From assembly GCF_003369565.1 (NCBI RefSeq), contig NZ_PIOD01000004.1, positions 1 to 64,000 of the forward strand: 64,000 nucleotides of DNA. The letters run 5' to 3'. The stretch comes from Oceanobacillus chungangensis. GTDB lineage: Bacteria > Bacillota > Bacilli > Bacillales > Amphibacillaceae. Positions 17,921 to 26,617 of this stretch are shown in pieces. The notes beneath the pieces are model-generated. The model searched no databases, had not been told where the DNA came from, and was given only the letters and a program-made list of their open reading frames with translations. A program made the translations under genes and the position numbers. The first letter of the stretch is position 1, and each line of letters begins with the position of its first letter.

Positions 17921-17950
17921 GAACTTACCTTTTAAAAGGTAGGTTCTTTT
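17921..17950 (+). terminator. Terminator of the M42 peptidase gene
   Basis: GAACTTACCTTTT pairs with AAAAGGTAGGTTC with almost no loop and is followed by TTTT. Confidence 0.7.
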
Positions 17951-17974
17951 CCTATAGATGAAGGGATGTAGAGC

Positions 17975-18988
17975 ATGAAACTTAGTATATTGGATCAAGC
18001 ACCGGTCTCTAGTGGGAATACAGCGAGAGAAGCATTAGAAGCGACAATTGAACTAGCAAAGCTTGCCGATAAATTAGGCTACACAAGATATTGGGTTGCT
18101 GAGCATCATGACTTAAAAGGCCTAGCCTCTCCAGCTCCAGATATTCTGTTAGGCATTATTGGCTCTAAGACGGAACGCATTCGAATTGGTTCTGGTGCAG
18201 TCTTATTGCCAAATTATAAGCCATTCAATATTGCGGAGAGGTATAATCTGCTGGCTACAATGTATCCGGGTCGTGTCGATATCGGTCTTGGCAGGGCACC
18301 AGGTGGATCGGCAGAAGTATCAATCGCTCTAGCTGGGAACTTCCTTGAACAAGTAAAAAAAATGCCAGCACTATTAGATGAGCTAGATCACTTTTTACAT
18401 CGTGATTTTCCTGACGATCATTTATTTTCGAAAGTGTCTGCTGCGCCTATGCCGGTGCTTGCTCCTGTCCCATGGCTTTTAGGGACTAGTAAAAGAAGTG
18501 CAATATTAGCTGCAGAAAAAGAAATGGCCTATGTGTTTGGTCATTTCATGAGTGATCAAGATGGACACTCTATTGTAAAAACGTATCGCGACAATTTTAA
18601 GCAAGGGACACCGAAAGTGATTGTTACAGTTTCAGTAATTTGTGCAGAAACAACGGAAGCAGCCGAAGAGATAGCTTTAAGTAATTTACTTTGGAGGGTG
18701 CAACAAAATAAAGGGGAAAGTAAGGATGGTGTTCCATCGATTGAGGAAGCACATGATTATATTTTTAATGATGAAGAGCTAGTGATGATTGAAAAGATGA
18801 AAGAGAAACAGATTATTGGAACTCCCCAAGAAGTTCGAATGAAATTGGAGGAACTTCAAGCAGCATATCAGACGGATGAAATGATGATTGTTACGAATAC
18901 ACATGATTATGAGGCAAGGAGAAAATCTTATCAGCTAATTGCCGAAGCGTTTGATTTAGCAGATACACAAAAAGGATATTTAGGCTGA
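17975..18988 (+). CDS. LLM-class flavin-dependent oxidoreductase
   Basis: A 337-residue luciferase-like monooxygenase. It carries the group signatures RYWVAEHHDLKGLASPAPDI (about 40-60) and IRIGSGAVLLPNYKPFNIAE (about 72-92), and VDIGLGRAPGG (about 108). These mark the MsnO8/YceB/YwcH/YtmO class of FMN-dependent enzymes. The substrate is not known for most members; some act in sulfur or aromatic metabolism. It is cytosolic. GAAGGGATG precedes the ATG. It stands alone between two terminated genes. Confidence 0.88.
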   Translation: MKLSILDQAPVSSGNTAREALEATIELAKLADKLGYTRYWVAEHHDLKGLASPAPDILLGIIGSKTERIRIGSGAVLLPNYKPFNIAERYNLLATMYPGRVDIGLGRAPGGSAEVSIALAGNFLEQVKKMPALLDELDHFLHRDFPDDHLFSKVSAAPMPVLAPVPWLLGTSKRSAILAAEKEMAYVFGHFMSDQDGHSIVKTYRDNFKQGTPKVIVTVSVICAETTEAAEEIALSNLLWRVQQNKGESKDGVPSIEEAHDYIFNDEELVMIEKMKEKQIIGTPQEVRMKLEELQAAYQTDEMMIVTNTHDYEARRKSYQLIAEAFDLADTQKGYLG

Positions 18989-19100
18989 ACGTTTGTTAAC
19001 GAAATTAAACTTTCTTTTTCTGTAGAAATAACTCATAATAATTTATGTGATAAACTATACTTATTATGGACAAACTATTTATTTAAATATGGAGGTTAGT

Positions 19101-19712
19101 ATGCAAGCTTGGGTAACTGATATTATGGAGCAATTTGGCTATCTTGGGATATTCCTAATGATGGCATTAGAAAATGTATTTCCACCAATACCATCTGAGA
19201 TCGTTCTTCCGTTCGGTGGGTTTATGACGACAAATTCGGATCTTACTGTATTTGGAGTTGTTATTGCCGCGACTGCTGGTTCAATCCTGGGAGCAATTAT
19301 ACTTTATGGAATTGGTTTGATGATTGATGTAGAAACCTTAGAAAAAATCGTGGATCGCTGGGGACACATCCTTCGTATTAAAAAAGAAGATATACATAAA
19401 GCAGATGCATGGTTTGATAAATATGGTTATTGGACAGTCTTATTTTGCAGAATGATTCCGTTAATTAGAAGTCTAATATCCATTCCAGCTGGGATGTCAA
19501 ACATGAAATTTGGACTTTTCCTTTTATTCACGACGATAGGAACGATAATTTGGAATCTAATTTTAATCTATGCTGGAGTTATGCTTGGGGCAAATTGGGA
19601 AAATATTCTCGGATTCATGGATTTATATTCTAGTATTGCTTATGCAATTATCGCAATCACTGGTATAATCTTGGTCGTGCTCTATATTAGAAAGCTAAGA
19701 AAAAGGAAATAA
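19101..19712 (+). CDS. DedA-family membrane protein
   Basis: A 203-residue integral membrane protein of the DedA/SNARE-associated (VTT) family. Family markers are LENVFPPIPSEIVLPFGGF (about 22-40), FDKYGYWTVLFCRMIPLIRS (about 111-130) and a C-terminal segment ending in RKLRKRK. DedA proteins flip or move lipid carriers such as undecaprenyl phosphate or phosphatidylethanolamine and support membrane homeostasis. B. subtilis relatives include UptA/YngC and YbfM. The ATG at 19101 follows GGAGGT by four bases, whereas the longer frame opening has no site. A terminator and a tandem repeat array follow. Confidence 0.9.
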   Translation: MQAWVTDIMEQFGYLGIFLMMALENVFPPIPSEIVLPFGGFMTTNSDLTVFGVVIAATAGSILGAIILYGIGLMIDVETLEKIVDRWGHILRIKKEDIHKADAWFDKYGYWTVLFCRMIPLIRSLISIPAGMSNMKFGLFLLFTTIGTIIWNLILIYAGVMLGANWENILGFMDLYSSIAYAIIAITGIILVVLYIRKLRKRK

Positions 19713-19740
19713 AGGCTGACCTGAATGGTCGCCTTTTTTT
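19711..19740 (+). terminator. Terminator of the dedA gene
   Basis: AAAGGC...GACC/GGTC...GCCTTT forms a stem followed by a seven-T run, overlapping the dedA stop. Confidence 0.8.
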
Positions 19741-19757
19741 GTGCCTATTAAAAGAAG

Positions 19758-20132
19758 AATATCAGCACGAGGATAAGTAAATCAGCAGGAGCTAGAGAAT
19801 ATCAGCACGAGGAAAAATAAATCAGCAGGAGCTAGAGAATATCAGCACGAGGATAAGTAAATCAGCAGGATCTAGAGAATATCAGCACGAGGAAAAATAA
19901 ATCAGCAGGAGCTAGAGAATATCAGCACGAGGATAAGTAAATCAGCAGGAGCTAGAGAATATCAGCACGAGGAAAAATAAATCAGCAGGAGCTAGAGAAT
20001 ATCAGCACGAGGAAAAATAAATCAGCAGGATCTAGAGAATATCAGCATGAGGAAAAGTAAATCAGCATGATCCAGGGAATATCAGCATGAGGAAAAATAA
20101 ATCAGCAGGATCCAGGGAATATCAGCACGAGC
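19758..20132 (+). repeat. Tandem array: nine 40-bp units plus a partial tenth
   Basis: Nine 40-bp units run head to tail from 19758 to 20117, with a partial unit to about 20132. Each has two 20-bp halves that both begin ATCAGCA, so this heptamer occurs 19 times exactly 20 bp apart (19761 to 20121). Units come in two main versions, GATAAG and GAAAAA, which alternate through the first six. The last two units have drifted (ATCAGCATGA, TCCAGGG). The period is not a multiple of three and stop codons occur in every unit, so the array is not coding. It lies between the dedA terminator and the lia promoter region. Confidence 0.95.
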
Positions 20133-20303
20133 ACCGCAGGCTAATCCGCCCTCTACCTAAACAGATTAACCCCAGACACTATACCTCATGTTCTACCTTA
20201 TAATACGCCTTAAGTCCTAGCAGAAAATATTCCTTAAGCTCATTATCCAAAATCATATAACACGATAAGATTAAATCAAGATAACGAAAGGAGGCAAATG
20301 AAA
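20133..20303 (+). promoter_or_regulatory. Upstream control region of the lia operon
   Basis: About 170 bases between the tandem array and liaI. Two CCTTAAG heptamers at 20209-20215 and 20232-20238 (23 bases apart) could be binding sites for the response regulator, but they do not match a LiaR box I can recall with certainty. Start points are unassigned. Confidence 0.3.
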
Positions 20304-20657
20304 ATGAGAAAATTTCTATTGTTTATTGGAGGGTTAGTTGCCCTGGTGATTTTGCTCGCGAATCTTGGACCGATGGTTTTACTAGGCCTCAGCGTTTGGT
20401 TACTTTATATTGTCTTTAAAAAGTTTGTGAAAACCGATTCTGTAGCAGCTAAGATTGGCTGGGTAATCCTAGCATTAATTATCTTAAGCATCGGAATTTC
20501 AAATGTATTTTCAGTGATAGGTTTAGCGGCAGCAGTTGCCCTATACTACATCGTTAAGAATTGGAATAAGGAAGACAATGACCCAGTTGTAAGTGTTGTG
20601 GAAGATGATGATCCATTTACAAATTTTGAACGTCAATGGGCAGAGTTAAATAACTAA
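20304..20657 (+). CDS. liaI: LiaI-like small membrane protein
   Basis: A 117-residue protein with two to three hydrophobic segments (about 4-35 and 50-80) and an acidic tail ending DPFTNFERQWAELNN. LiaI of B. subtilis is the membrane anchor that recruits the PspA homologue LiaH when the envelope is damaged; position directly before liaH supports this call, while sequence likeness is only general. The ATG at 20304 is chosen over the ATG at 20298 because AAAGGAGG lies 9 rather than 3 bases upstream. A 310-base repeat element separates it from liaH. Confidence 0.75.
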   Translation: MRKFLLFIGGLVALVILLANLGPMVLLGLSVWLLYIVFKKFVKTDSVAAKIGWVILALIILSIGISNVFSVIGLAAAVALYYIVKNWNKEDNDPVVSVVEDDDPFTNFERQWAELNN

Positions 20658-20658
20658 G

Positions 20659-20920
20659 AGCAAAAGCGTAGCGTCGGTTTGTGCCGTGTACGGACTTCGC
20701 CCCGCATTAAGGGTGGTTCGACGTGTCAAACATTCCTTCGTAGGAGATAAAGGTAAGGTTTTGAAATCGTCAGCGAATTTTGACTTACACTACAAGGATA
20801 TAAGTGCGACTAAGCCTCATGTGTAACCATTCGACAAATTTATCGTACGAAGGTGAGGGAAGTCTCGCTAGGAGCATGGGCGCTGGAGCTGGACGTGGCT
20901 GTTCCAGCATAAGAAATAAT
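20659..20920 (+). repeat. Structured intergenic repeat, copy 1 (between liaI and liaH)
   Basis: This segment begins right after the liaI stop (GCAAAAGCGTAGCGTC) and ends near TGGGCGCTGGAGCTGGACGT. Blocks shared with copy 2 at 37667-37893 are GTGTACGGACT, GGTGGTTCGACGTG, AACATTCCTTCG-AGGAGATA, a CTTGACTT-type block and GTGAGGGAAGTCTCGCTA. The ends are nearly complementary (AGCGTC with GGCGCT), and CCTTCGTA (about 20731) matches TACGAAGG (about 20852), so an extended RNA fold is likely. No coding frame or transposase is present. Confidence 0.75.
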
Positions 20921-20967
20921 TCAGTCAAATTTTAAACTATTTATTTTGATAAAAGGAGCGAATAACA

Positions 20968-21603
20968 ATGACAAACATTTTTACACGTATGAAAAATTCA
21001 ATCGAGGCTGATCTTCATAATATGCTTGACAAGAAGGAACAAAAGAATCCAATTGCAGCTTTGAATCAGTATTTGCGTCAAAGCGAACAGGAGAAGGAAA
21101 AGGTTCGTAAGCTAATCGATCGCCAATACAAATTGAAAGATGAATTTACAAAGGAATTTATGAAAGCACAGGATCTTGCTGACAAACGCTTGAAACAAGC
21201 TGGGATTGCAGAAAAAGCTGACGAGGCTGACATGCATGCATTTGCACTGAAGGAATATGAGGAGTACCAAGGACGTGCGGACCGAATGAAGGCTTGTCGT
21301 GAAGAGGCAACAGAACAATTAGATTCACTTGAGCAGAAATATGAGGAAATGAAACATCGCTTAAAAGACATGCATTTACGCCGGATGGAATTAATGGGTC
21401 GGGAAAACATTGCACATGCGAATCATCAGATCAACCGAGTTGTAGAGGAAGTTTCGGATAAGCCTTTCTCGAAATTTGCAGAAATGGAAAGATATATTGA
21501 GGGATTGGAATATAAAGTAAATAGTGCATACTATAAGAGCACGTTCGATAGTAAAATCGCTAAGTTAGAAAAAGAACTAAGCGAGCAAGAAAAAGCTAAC
21601 TAA
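20968..21603 (+). CDS. liaH: LiaH, PspA/IM30-family envelope stress protein
   Basis: A 211-residue, almost wholly helical protein of the PspA/IM30/Vipp1 family. It opens with NIFTRMKNSIEADLHNMLDK, which contains the amphipathic membrane-binding helix. Long coiled coils follow (about 45-150). The protein forms large rings or rods at the membrane that protect it from cell wall antibiotics. AAAAGGAGCG precedes the ATG. A 9-base hairpin after the stop may separate the highly expressed liaIH part from liaFSR. Confidence 0.9.
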   Translation: MTNIFTRMKNSIEADLHNMLDKKEQKNPIAALNQYLRQSEQEKEKVRKLIDRQYKLKDEFTKEFMKAQDLADKRLKQAGIAEKADEADMHAFALKEYEEYQGRADRMKACREEATEQLDSLEQKYEEMKHRLKDMHLRRMELMGRENIAHANHQINRVVEEVSDKPFSKFAEMERYIEGLEYKVNSAYYKSTFDSKIAKLEKELSEQEKAN

Positions 21604-21641
21604 TTCGTAGTGCAGAAAAAAAGGAAACCATGATATACTAC

Positions 21642-21670
21642 AGTACAGGCGCTTGTTGTGTGCCTGTACT
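21642..21670 (+). terminator. Hairpin between liaH and liaF (possible partial terminator)
   Basis: AGTACAGGC (21642-21650) pairs perfectly with GCCTGTACT (21662-21670). It is followed by TATTAC rather than a T run, so it may reduce rather than stop read-through or stabilise the liaIH mRNA end. Confidence 0.5.
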
Positions 21671-21697
21671 TATTACATACTAGAGGAGGATCACTTC

Positions 21698-22426
21698 ATG
21701 TTCAAACGACTTACAACAGATACTTTTAACTGGATATTGATCATTGGAGTGATACTCTTTATTTTTGAAATGGTTTTTTTCTATGGGGGAAGTATCTTTT
21801 CGGCTTTATTTTCTGGGTTATTTATATATATTGGCTGGAAATATTTTTATAAATTATGGGGGAAAATAATATTTTGGCTCGCCCTTGTTAGCCTCGTATT
21901 GGCCGTACTGAATTTGCTTGCAGTCAGATTTTTAATCATTACTGCAATTATTTTATTTGTTATTAATTATTCTAAAACGAAAAAAGATGTTGACCATCTT
22001 GAACCGATTCTCCCAGGCGGAGAAATAAGGCAAGAGACACTTATGGAAATGAAGCCGTTGTTTAATCATAAGCTGTTTGATGATCAGAAAACAGAAGATA
22101 CAGCATATCAGTGGCGTGACGTGAATATTCACGGCGCATTCGGTGATCGGCTGATCGATTTAAGTAATACAGTGCTACCTAATGATACTGCGGTTATCTC
22201 TATTCGTCACCTCGTAGGGAATATTGAAATTTATGTCCCATATGAAGTGGAAGTAAGTATTTCACATAGCTCAATTTTTGGTCGTGTGCATATTTTAGGT
22301 AAGCATCACTGGAAGCTAATGAATAAAACTATTCTATATCAAACGAAAGGCTATGATACCGCACAACCTCGAGTGAAAATTGTGACTTCATTATTCTCTG
22401 GGGATCTTGAGGTGAAGCGGGTATGA
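21698..22426 (+). CDS. liaF: LiaF, inhibitor of the LiaS-LiaR system
   Basis: A 242-residue membrane protein. Four hydrophobic segments occupy about 10-100, followed by a soluble domain with the LiaF/cell-wall-active antibiotic response fold (WRDVNIHGAFGDRLIDLSNT near 138, HLVGNIEIYVPYEVEVSI near 171). LiaF keeps the LiaS kinase silent without stress. The ATG at 21698 follows GAGGAGGA, so the longer opening is rejected. The gene overlaps liaS by four bases (ATGA), giving coupled translation. LiaG, present in B. subtilis, is absent. Confidence 0.9.
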   Translation: MFKRLTTDTFNWILIIGVILFIFEMVFFYGGSIFSALFSGLFIYIGWKYFYKLWGKIIFWLALVSLVLAVLNLLAVRFLIITAIILFVINYSKTKKDVDHLEPILPGGEIRQETLMEMKPLFNHKLFDDQKTEDTAYQWRDVNIHGAFGDRLIDLSNTVLPNDTAVISIRHLVGNIEIYVPYEVEVSISHSSIFGRVHILGKHHWKLMNKTILYQTKGYDTAQPRVKIVTSLFSGDLEVKRV

Positions 22427-23475
22427 ATACGATTATTCGACATATTATTTCAACGGTTATCTGCAGCTTGCTTCTTGCGGCAATGTTGATTGGGTTGACT
22501 TTTATAGCTTTTTCCTTAGATTTCCCAGACGGCTGGTCAATAATCTGGCAGCAACGAATTGGCGATGTATCTTATCTGGTTACTGTGATAGGAATTGTTA
22601 TCTCTTTTGGAACCATTATAGGAATTGCTACTGGCTGGTATTGGAAAGAGCGTCTGTACCAAATCGATCGTAAACTAGACGAACTCGTCAAAGGACAAAA
22701 GCTATCAGCAGATGATGAAACCTATAAAGAGCTTGATAGTATTCAAGAGCGAATGTACCAGATTCAGGAAAAATTCAGAAATCAAGCAGAACATGCACAA
22801 CGGCTAGCGACTGAACGTGCTCGCGAACGAGAGGTTAGTCTCCAGGAAATTGTTGTTCAGGAAAGGAATCGTCTAGCGCGAGAATTACATGACTCAGTGA
22901 GTCAGCAATTATTTGCCGCATCAATGATGATGTCAGCAATTAATGAAATGAAAGCCCCTCAAGATGAGAAATTTAAACAACAATTACGAATGGTGGAGAA
23001 AATGATTCATCAATCCCAGCTTGAAATGCGAGCTTTACTCCTGCATCTACGTCCTGTTGCGTTAAAAGGCAAATCTCTTAAGCAAGGCGTAGAAGAGCTA
23101 TTATTAGAACTTACACAAAAAGTGCCGATGGAAATTGATGCAAAAGTTGAGGGATTTCGTGTTGATAAAGGGGTTGAGGACCAGCTTTTCCGTATTTTAC
23201 AGGAGTCATTATCGAACACATTAAGACATGCAAAAGCTACACTTTTACACGTTCTATTAATAGAACGAGATGAAACTGTCATCTTACGGGTTGAAGACAA
23301 TGGAATTGGTTTTAATTTAGATCAAGTGAAAACAAGTTCATATGGCATGCAAAATATGCGAGAACGGGCATATGAGGTTGGCGGAACGTTTAAAGTTATT
23401 AGTGTACCAAATGAAGGGACCAAATTAGAAGTGAAGATTCCTGTATTGCGGAAGGAGGAAAATAGCAGTGATTAA
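22423..23475 (+). CDS. liaS: LiaS, sensor histidine kinase
   Basis: A 350-residue membrane kinase of the NarL/LiaS (HisKA_3) class. Two membrane segments are at about 8-30 and 50-70, with a short outside loop as in intramembrane-sensing kinases. The phosphorylated His156 lies in [14 protein letters not shown]. The ATPase domain follows ([31 protein letters not shown]). It detects cell wall stress with LiaF and phosphorylates LiaR. It overlaps liaF by four bases and liaR by eight, consistent with a single operon. Confidence 0.92.
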   Translation: MNTIIRHIISTVICSLLLAAMLIGLTFIAFSLDFPDGWSIIWQQRIGDVSYLVTVIGIVISFGTIIGIATGWYWKERLYQIDRKLDELVKGQKLSADDETYKELDSIQERMYQIQEKFRNQAEHAQRLATERAREREVSLQEIVVQERNRLARELHDSVSQQLFAASMMMSAINEMKAPQDEKFKQQLRMVEKMIHQSQLEMRALLLHLRPVALKGKSLKQGVEELLLELTQKVPMEIDAKVEGFRVDKGVEDQLFRILQESLSNTLRHAKATLLHVLLIERDETVILRVEDNGIGFNLDQVKTSSYGMQNMRERAYEVGGTFKVISVPNEGTKLEVKIPVLRKEENSSD

Positions 23476-24100
23476 AGTTTTATTTGCAGATGATCATGAG
23501 ATGGTTCGAATTGGGGTATCAGCCTATCTTTCTGCACAGCCGGATATTGAAATTGTAGCAGAGGCTGATGACGGAGCACCGGCAGTAGCGCTTGCTTTGG
23601 AATTAAAACCGGATATTATCTTGATGGACTTAGTGATGAAGGAAATGGATGGAATTGAAGCAACTAGAAAGATTATTGAACAATGGCCGGAAGCGAAAAT
23701 TATTATTGTCACTAGTTTTCTTGATGATGAAAAGGTTTATCCAGCCCTTGAAGCAGGTGCAACAAGTTATATGTTAAAGACGTCCAAAGCTGAAGAAATT
23801 GCAAAAGCCATTCGTGCAACTTATGGCGGACAGTCGATACTGGAACCAGAAGTAACAGGAAAGATTATGACAAAAATGCGGGAAAAGCCAGAAGTGAATT
23901 TGCATGATCAATTAACAGAACGTGAAATGGAAATCCTATTACTAATTGCACAAGGAAATTCGAATCAAGAAATAGCAGATCAGCTCTATATCGCATTGAA
24001 AACGGTAAAAGTCCACGTGAGTAATGTATTAGGAAAGCTGGAAGTACAAGACCGAACGCAGGCTGTAATTTACGCCTTTAAACATGATCTTGTAAAATAA
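23468..24100 (+). CDS. liaR: LiaR, response regulator
   Basis: A 210-residue NarL/FixJ-type regulator. The receiver domain spans about 1-120 with acidic pocket Asp8/Asp9, phosphoacceptor Asp54 (ILMDLVM) and Lys near 104. The LuxR-type helix-turn-helix occupies about 145-205 ([22 protein letters not shown]). Phosphorylated LiaR induces the liaI promoter. The start is GTG 23468 with AAGGAGG upstream, overlapping the liaS end. A strong terminator closes the operon. Confidence 0.92.
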   Translation: MIKVLFADDHEMVRIGVSAYLSAQPDIEIVAEADDGAPAVALALELKPDIILMDLVMKEMDGIEATRKIIEQWPEAKIIIVTSFLDDEKVYPALEAGATSYMLKTSKAEEIAKAIRATYGGQSILEPEVTGKIMTKMREKPEVNLHDQLTEREMEILLLIAQGNSNQEIADQLYIALKTVKVHVSNVLGKLEVQDRTQAVIYAFKHDLVK

Positions 24101-24150
24101 TGATTAGAATACGTAATTAACTTTTAATTAAACTACAAGATAATACAAAT

Positions 24151-24189
24151 AACTGCTTATTTCCATTTTGAGAATAAGCAGTTTTTTTT
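24151..24189 (+). terminator. Terminator of the lia operon
   Basis: AACTGCTTATT and AATAAGCAGTT form a perfect stem with a short loop followed by eight T residues. Confidence 0.9.
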
Positions 24190-24394
24190 ATTATAAAGGT
24201 GAAATATGTCGCTTTTGAAACATAACTGTAATATTTCTATAATACTTATGTCATTTTTGGATGCTATAATGCGTCTTGTGTAGATAAATATACTCATAAA
24301 ATACATAGATAACATAACTGCAAATTAAAACAGACAGATATACATACATAGAGCGTTTTGCGGTAATGTAATTAAGGAAGCGAGGATCTTCAAA
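24190..24394 (+). promoter_or_regulatory. Upstream region of the cwlO-like gene with a possible WalR box
   Basis: TGTAAT at 24227-24232, five bases, then TATAAT at 24238-24243 resembles the WalR box (TGTWAH-N5-TGTWAH) with one mismatch in the second half. In B. subtilis the WalRK system activates cwlO. A TATAAT -10 candidate lies at 24264-24269, and a leader of roughly 120 bases precedes the TTG start. Confidence 0.4.
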
Positions 24395-25675
24395 TTGAAT
24401 AAAGTATTGATTACAGTAACCGCAGCGGCAGTGGTTGGAATTGGCAGTTCATTTTTTGGTGCACAAACAACCCATGCTGAAACAGTAAGTAACTTAGAAG
24501 CCAAACAAGCGCAAATTCAAGATGATCGTAATGAGTTAAAAGCAAACCTTTCTGATGCAGAAGCAGAAATTGCAGATGTTATGATTGAGCTTGAAAAATT
24601 GAATAAAGAAATTACAAAGGTTAATGATGCATTAAAAGAAAATAATAATATGATTAGCCAAACAGGTAATGATATTAAAGCAAAGGAATCGCAAGTGAAT
24701 AAGCTTGAAGAGGAAATAGCGGAGCTAGAAGCTGCGATTGAAAAACGTTTTGATATTCTTAAAGAACGTGCAATTTCCTATCAACAATCAGGTGGATCTA
24801 TTAGCTACTTAGAAGTAATCTTTGGTTCTCAAAGCTTTGGAGATTTTCTTAGCCGTGTATCAGCAGTTAATCAAATTGCTGAATCTGACGCAGCATTAAT
24901 GGAAAAACAAGAAAACGATAAAAAAGCAGTAGAAGAAAAACAAAATACTGTTTTAGATAAGTTAGAAGAATTAAACAGCTTGAAGGTTGAACTTGAAGGT
25001 ATGCAAGCTGTGATTAATGAACAAAAGCAACAAAATGAAGATAAAAAAGCTCAATTAAACAATAAAGAAGCTGAATTAGCTACATTAGTAGCAGAATTAA
25101 AAATAGAAGATAGTAATCTAGCATCATTAGAGGCTGAAGTGAAACAAAGTATTGATGCGGCTTCACAACCAATTCAAGCTGTTAGTACAGTAGACACTGC
25201 TGATAATGAAAAAGTAACAGAGCAAAAAGCAACGGAAGAGAAATCAACAAAAGAGAAATCAACAAAAGAGAAATCAACAAATAATACACCGTCACGTTCA
25301 ACAGGTGGTGGAAATATTGATATAGCAATTAACGCAGGATTTGCTCACATTGGTACACCATATGTATGGGGTGGTAAAGGACCAGGCGGCTTTGACTGTT
25401 CAGGATTTGTATCATGGGCATTTGCTCAAGCAGGAATTTCAATTCCATCAAGTACGGCAGCGTTACAAAGCACAGGAACTAAAGTTTCAGCAAGTAACAT
25501 GCAACCAGGAGATATCGTATTCTTTAATACGTATAAAACAAACGGTCATGTAGGAATTTACCTTGGTGGCGGTAAATTTATCGGTTCTCAAGATTCAGGA
25601 TTAGATGTTGCCGATATGACATCTGGTTACTGGAAAGATCATTTCTCTGGTCATGTTCGTAGTGTAGTAAGATAA
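24395..25675 (+). CDS. CwlO-type D,L-endopeptidase (NlpC/P60) with coiled-coil domain
   Basis: A 426-residue secreted cell wall hydrolase. A signal peptide ends near THAETV (about 29). Coiled coils fill about 30-120 and 170-250, as in CwlO, whose coiled coils interact with FtsEX. A linker with three repeats of EKSTK leads to the NlpC/P60 domain (about 305-426), with nucleophile Cys335 (GGFDCSGF) and His385 (NGHVGIYLG). It cleaves the D-Glu to meso-DAP bond in peptidoglycan during elongation. The start is TTG behind GGAAGCGAGG. WalRK control is suggested by the upstream box. Confidence 0.88.
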   Translation: MNKVLITVTAAAVVGIGSSFFGAQTTHAETVSNLEAKQAQIQDDRNELKANLSDAEAEIADVMIELEKLNKEITKVNDALKENNNMISQTGNDIKAKESQVNKLEEEIAELEAAIEKRFDILKERAISYQQSGGSISYLEVIFGSQSFGDFLSRVSAVNQIAESDAALMEKQENDKKAVEEKQNTVLDKLEELNSLKVELEGMQAVINEQKQQNEDKKAQLNNKEAELATLVAELKIEDSNLASLEAEVKQSIDAASQPIQAVSTVDTADNEKVTEQKATEEKSTKEKSTKEKSTNNTPSRSTGGGNIDIAINAGFAHIGTPYVWGGKGPGGFDCSGFVSWAFAQAGISIPSSTAALQSTGTKVSASNMQPGDIVFFNTYKTNGHVGIYLGGGKFIGSQDSGLDVADMTSGYWKDHFSGHVRSVVR

Positions 25676-25690
25676 TAGTTTAGGAGATTA

Positions 25691-25722
25691 AGAGCATCCA
25701 TCGATGATGGATGCTCTTTTTC
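25691..25722 (+). terminator. Terminator of the cwlO-like gene
   Basis: AGAGCATCCATC and GATGGATGCTCT form a near-loopless perfect stem followed by TTTTT. Confidence 0.9.
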
Positions 25723-26044
25723 GTATTATCATGCCATCTGTAACTCGAAATCACTTTAGTATAGCTCAAAATCATCTCTTTTGATGTTTTTCTCGTAGGA
25801 GTGTCATTGGTTCCTTTCATTTTATTTACAGTCATAAATGAGACCCTACTACCTTTAAAAAAACAGCAACAGTCTTTAAAGTGTTAGAAAAATGGCAGTA
25901 ATAGCACAAAACCATGGTAGTGCATTTCCGGAGCGACAACCTATGAGCAATCGCCACCCTAAGTTATGTAGAAGTTTATTTCAACAGTTATTTGTTTTCC
26001 ATAACCTGAAAACGCATTGGGACGAGTAACTGTAGACCCAAACT
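25723..26044. other. Intergenic region with a decayed Bacillaceae repeat
   Basis: About 320 bases without a gene. Around 25918-25942 the text GTGCATTTCCGGAGCGACAACC matches, with two changes, GTGTATTTCTGGAGCGACAGCC of the intergenic repeat near 41318. The rest has drifted, so this is a remnant of the same repeat family. Confidence 0.5.
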
Positions 26045-26617
26045 TTATGGAACAAGCTTTAAAAAGAGATAAGTAGTGCAATCAACCGTAAGAACCATGA
26101 TACAGGAATAAAAAAAGATTAGTTCAGGTACGACAAACCAGCCAATTAGTAAAATGAAACAATCAATGATGAATATGAATATTCCTGGATTCAATTTAGT
26201 TATGTTGGAAACGATTAATGCTAATAGATCTATACCACCTGTACTAATTTCATTTAATAACATCATTCCAATTCCAATACCAATTAATAATCCAGCAATT
26301 AGTGCATTGATTAAGATTGGTATTTCTCCTGTATTCCATAACGAAATAAAATGGAAAAAGTCAATTAGTAATGAGGAGATAAGTAGTCCATGTATTCCAT
26401 TATAAAAATAGCTTCTATTGTAATAAAAGGCAAGTGTATATAATGGAATACTTATTAATATAATTGCTAACCCTGGCTTTAATCCGTATGTGTAATTTAG
26501 GAGTAATCCAATTCCGATTATTCCACCATCAAGTAGATGGTATGGGATAACAAAGAAATTGATGCCAATGGCAATACAAAGACTTCCTACGATAATTGAA
26601 ATAGCTTTATTTAGCAC
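26045..26617 (-). CDS. YitT-family membrane protein, short form
   Basis: A 190-residue protein with five to six membrane segments. It contains the YitT/DUF161 markers GINFFVIPYHLLDGGIIGIGLL (start at about 19, described by its ends) and LNEISTGGIDLLAL near 121. Most YitT proteins are about 280 residues and end in a DUF2179 domain; that part is missing, and the frame ends naturally. The start GTG 26617 follows GAGGTGGG at good spacing. Function is unknown for the family. The gene stands alone, divergent from the CNNM-type transporter. Confidence 0.8.
   Translation of the reverse strand: MLNKAISIIVGSLCIAIGINFFVIPYHLLDGGIIGIGLLLNYTYGLKPGLAIILISIPLYTLAFYYNRSYFYNGIHGLLISSLLIDFFHFISLWNTGEIPILINALIAGLLIGIGIGMMLLNEISTGGIDLLALIVSNITKLNPGIFIFIIDCFILLIGWFVVPELIFFYSCIMVLTVDCTTYLFLKLVP

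Noticed and set aside
19758-20132. CRISPR array
   Set aside because: The units are directly joined 40-mers with no unique spacers, and no cas gene is near.
19758-20132. Replication origin with iterons
   Set aside because: Regular heptamers resemble iterons, but no replication gene, DnaA boxes or partition genes are present in this chromosomal setting.
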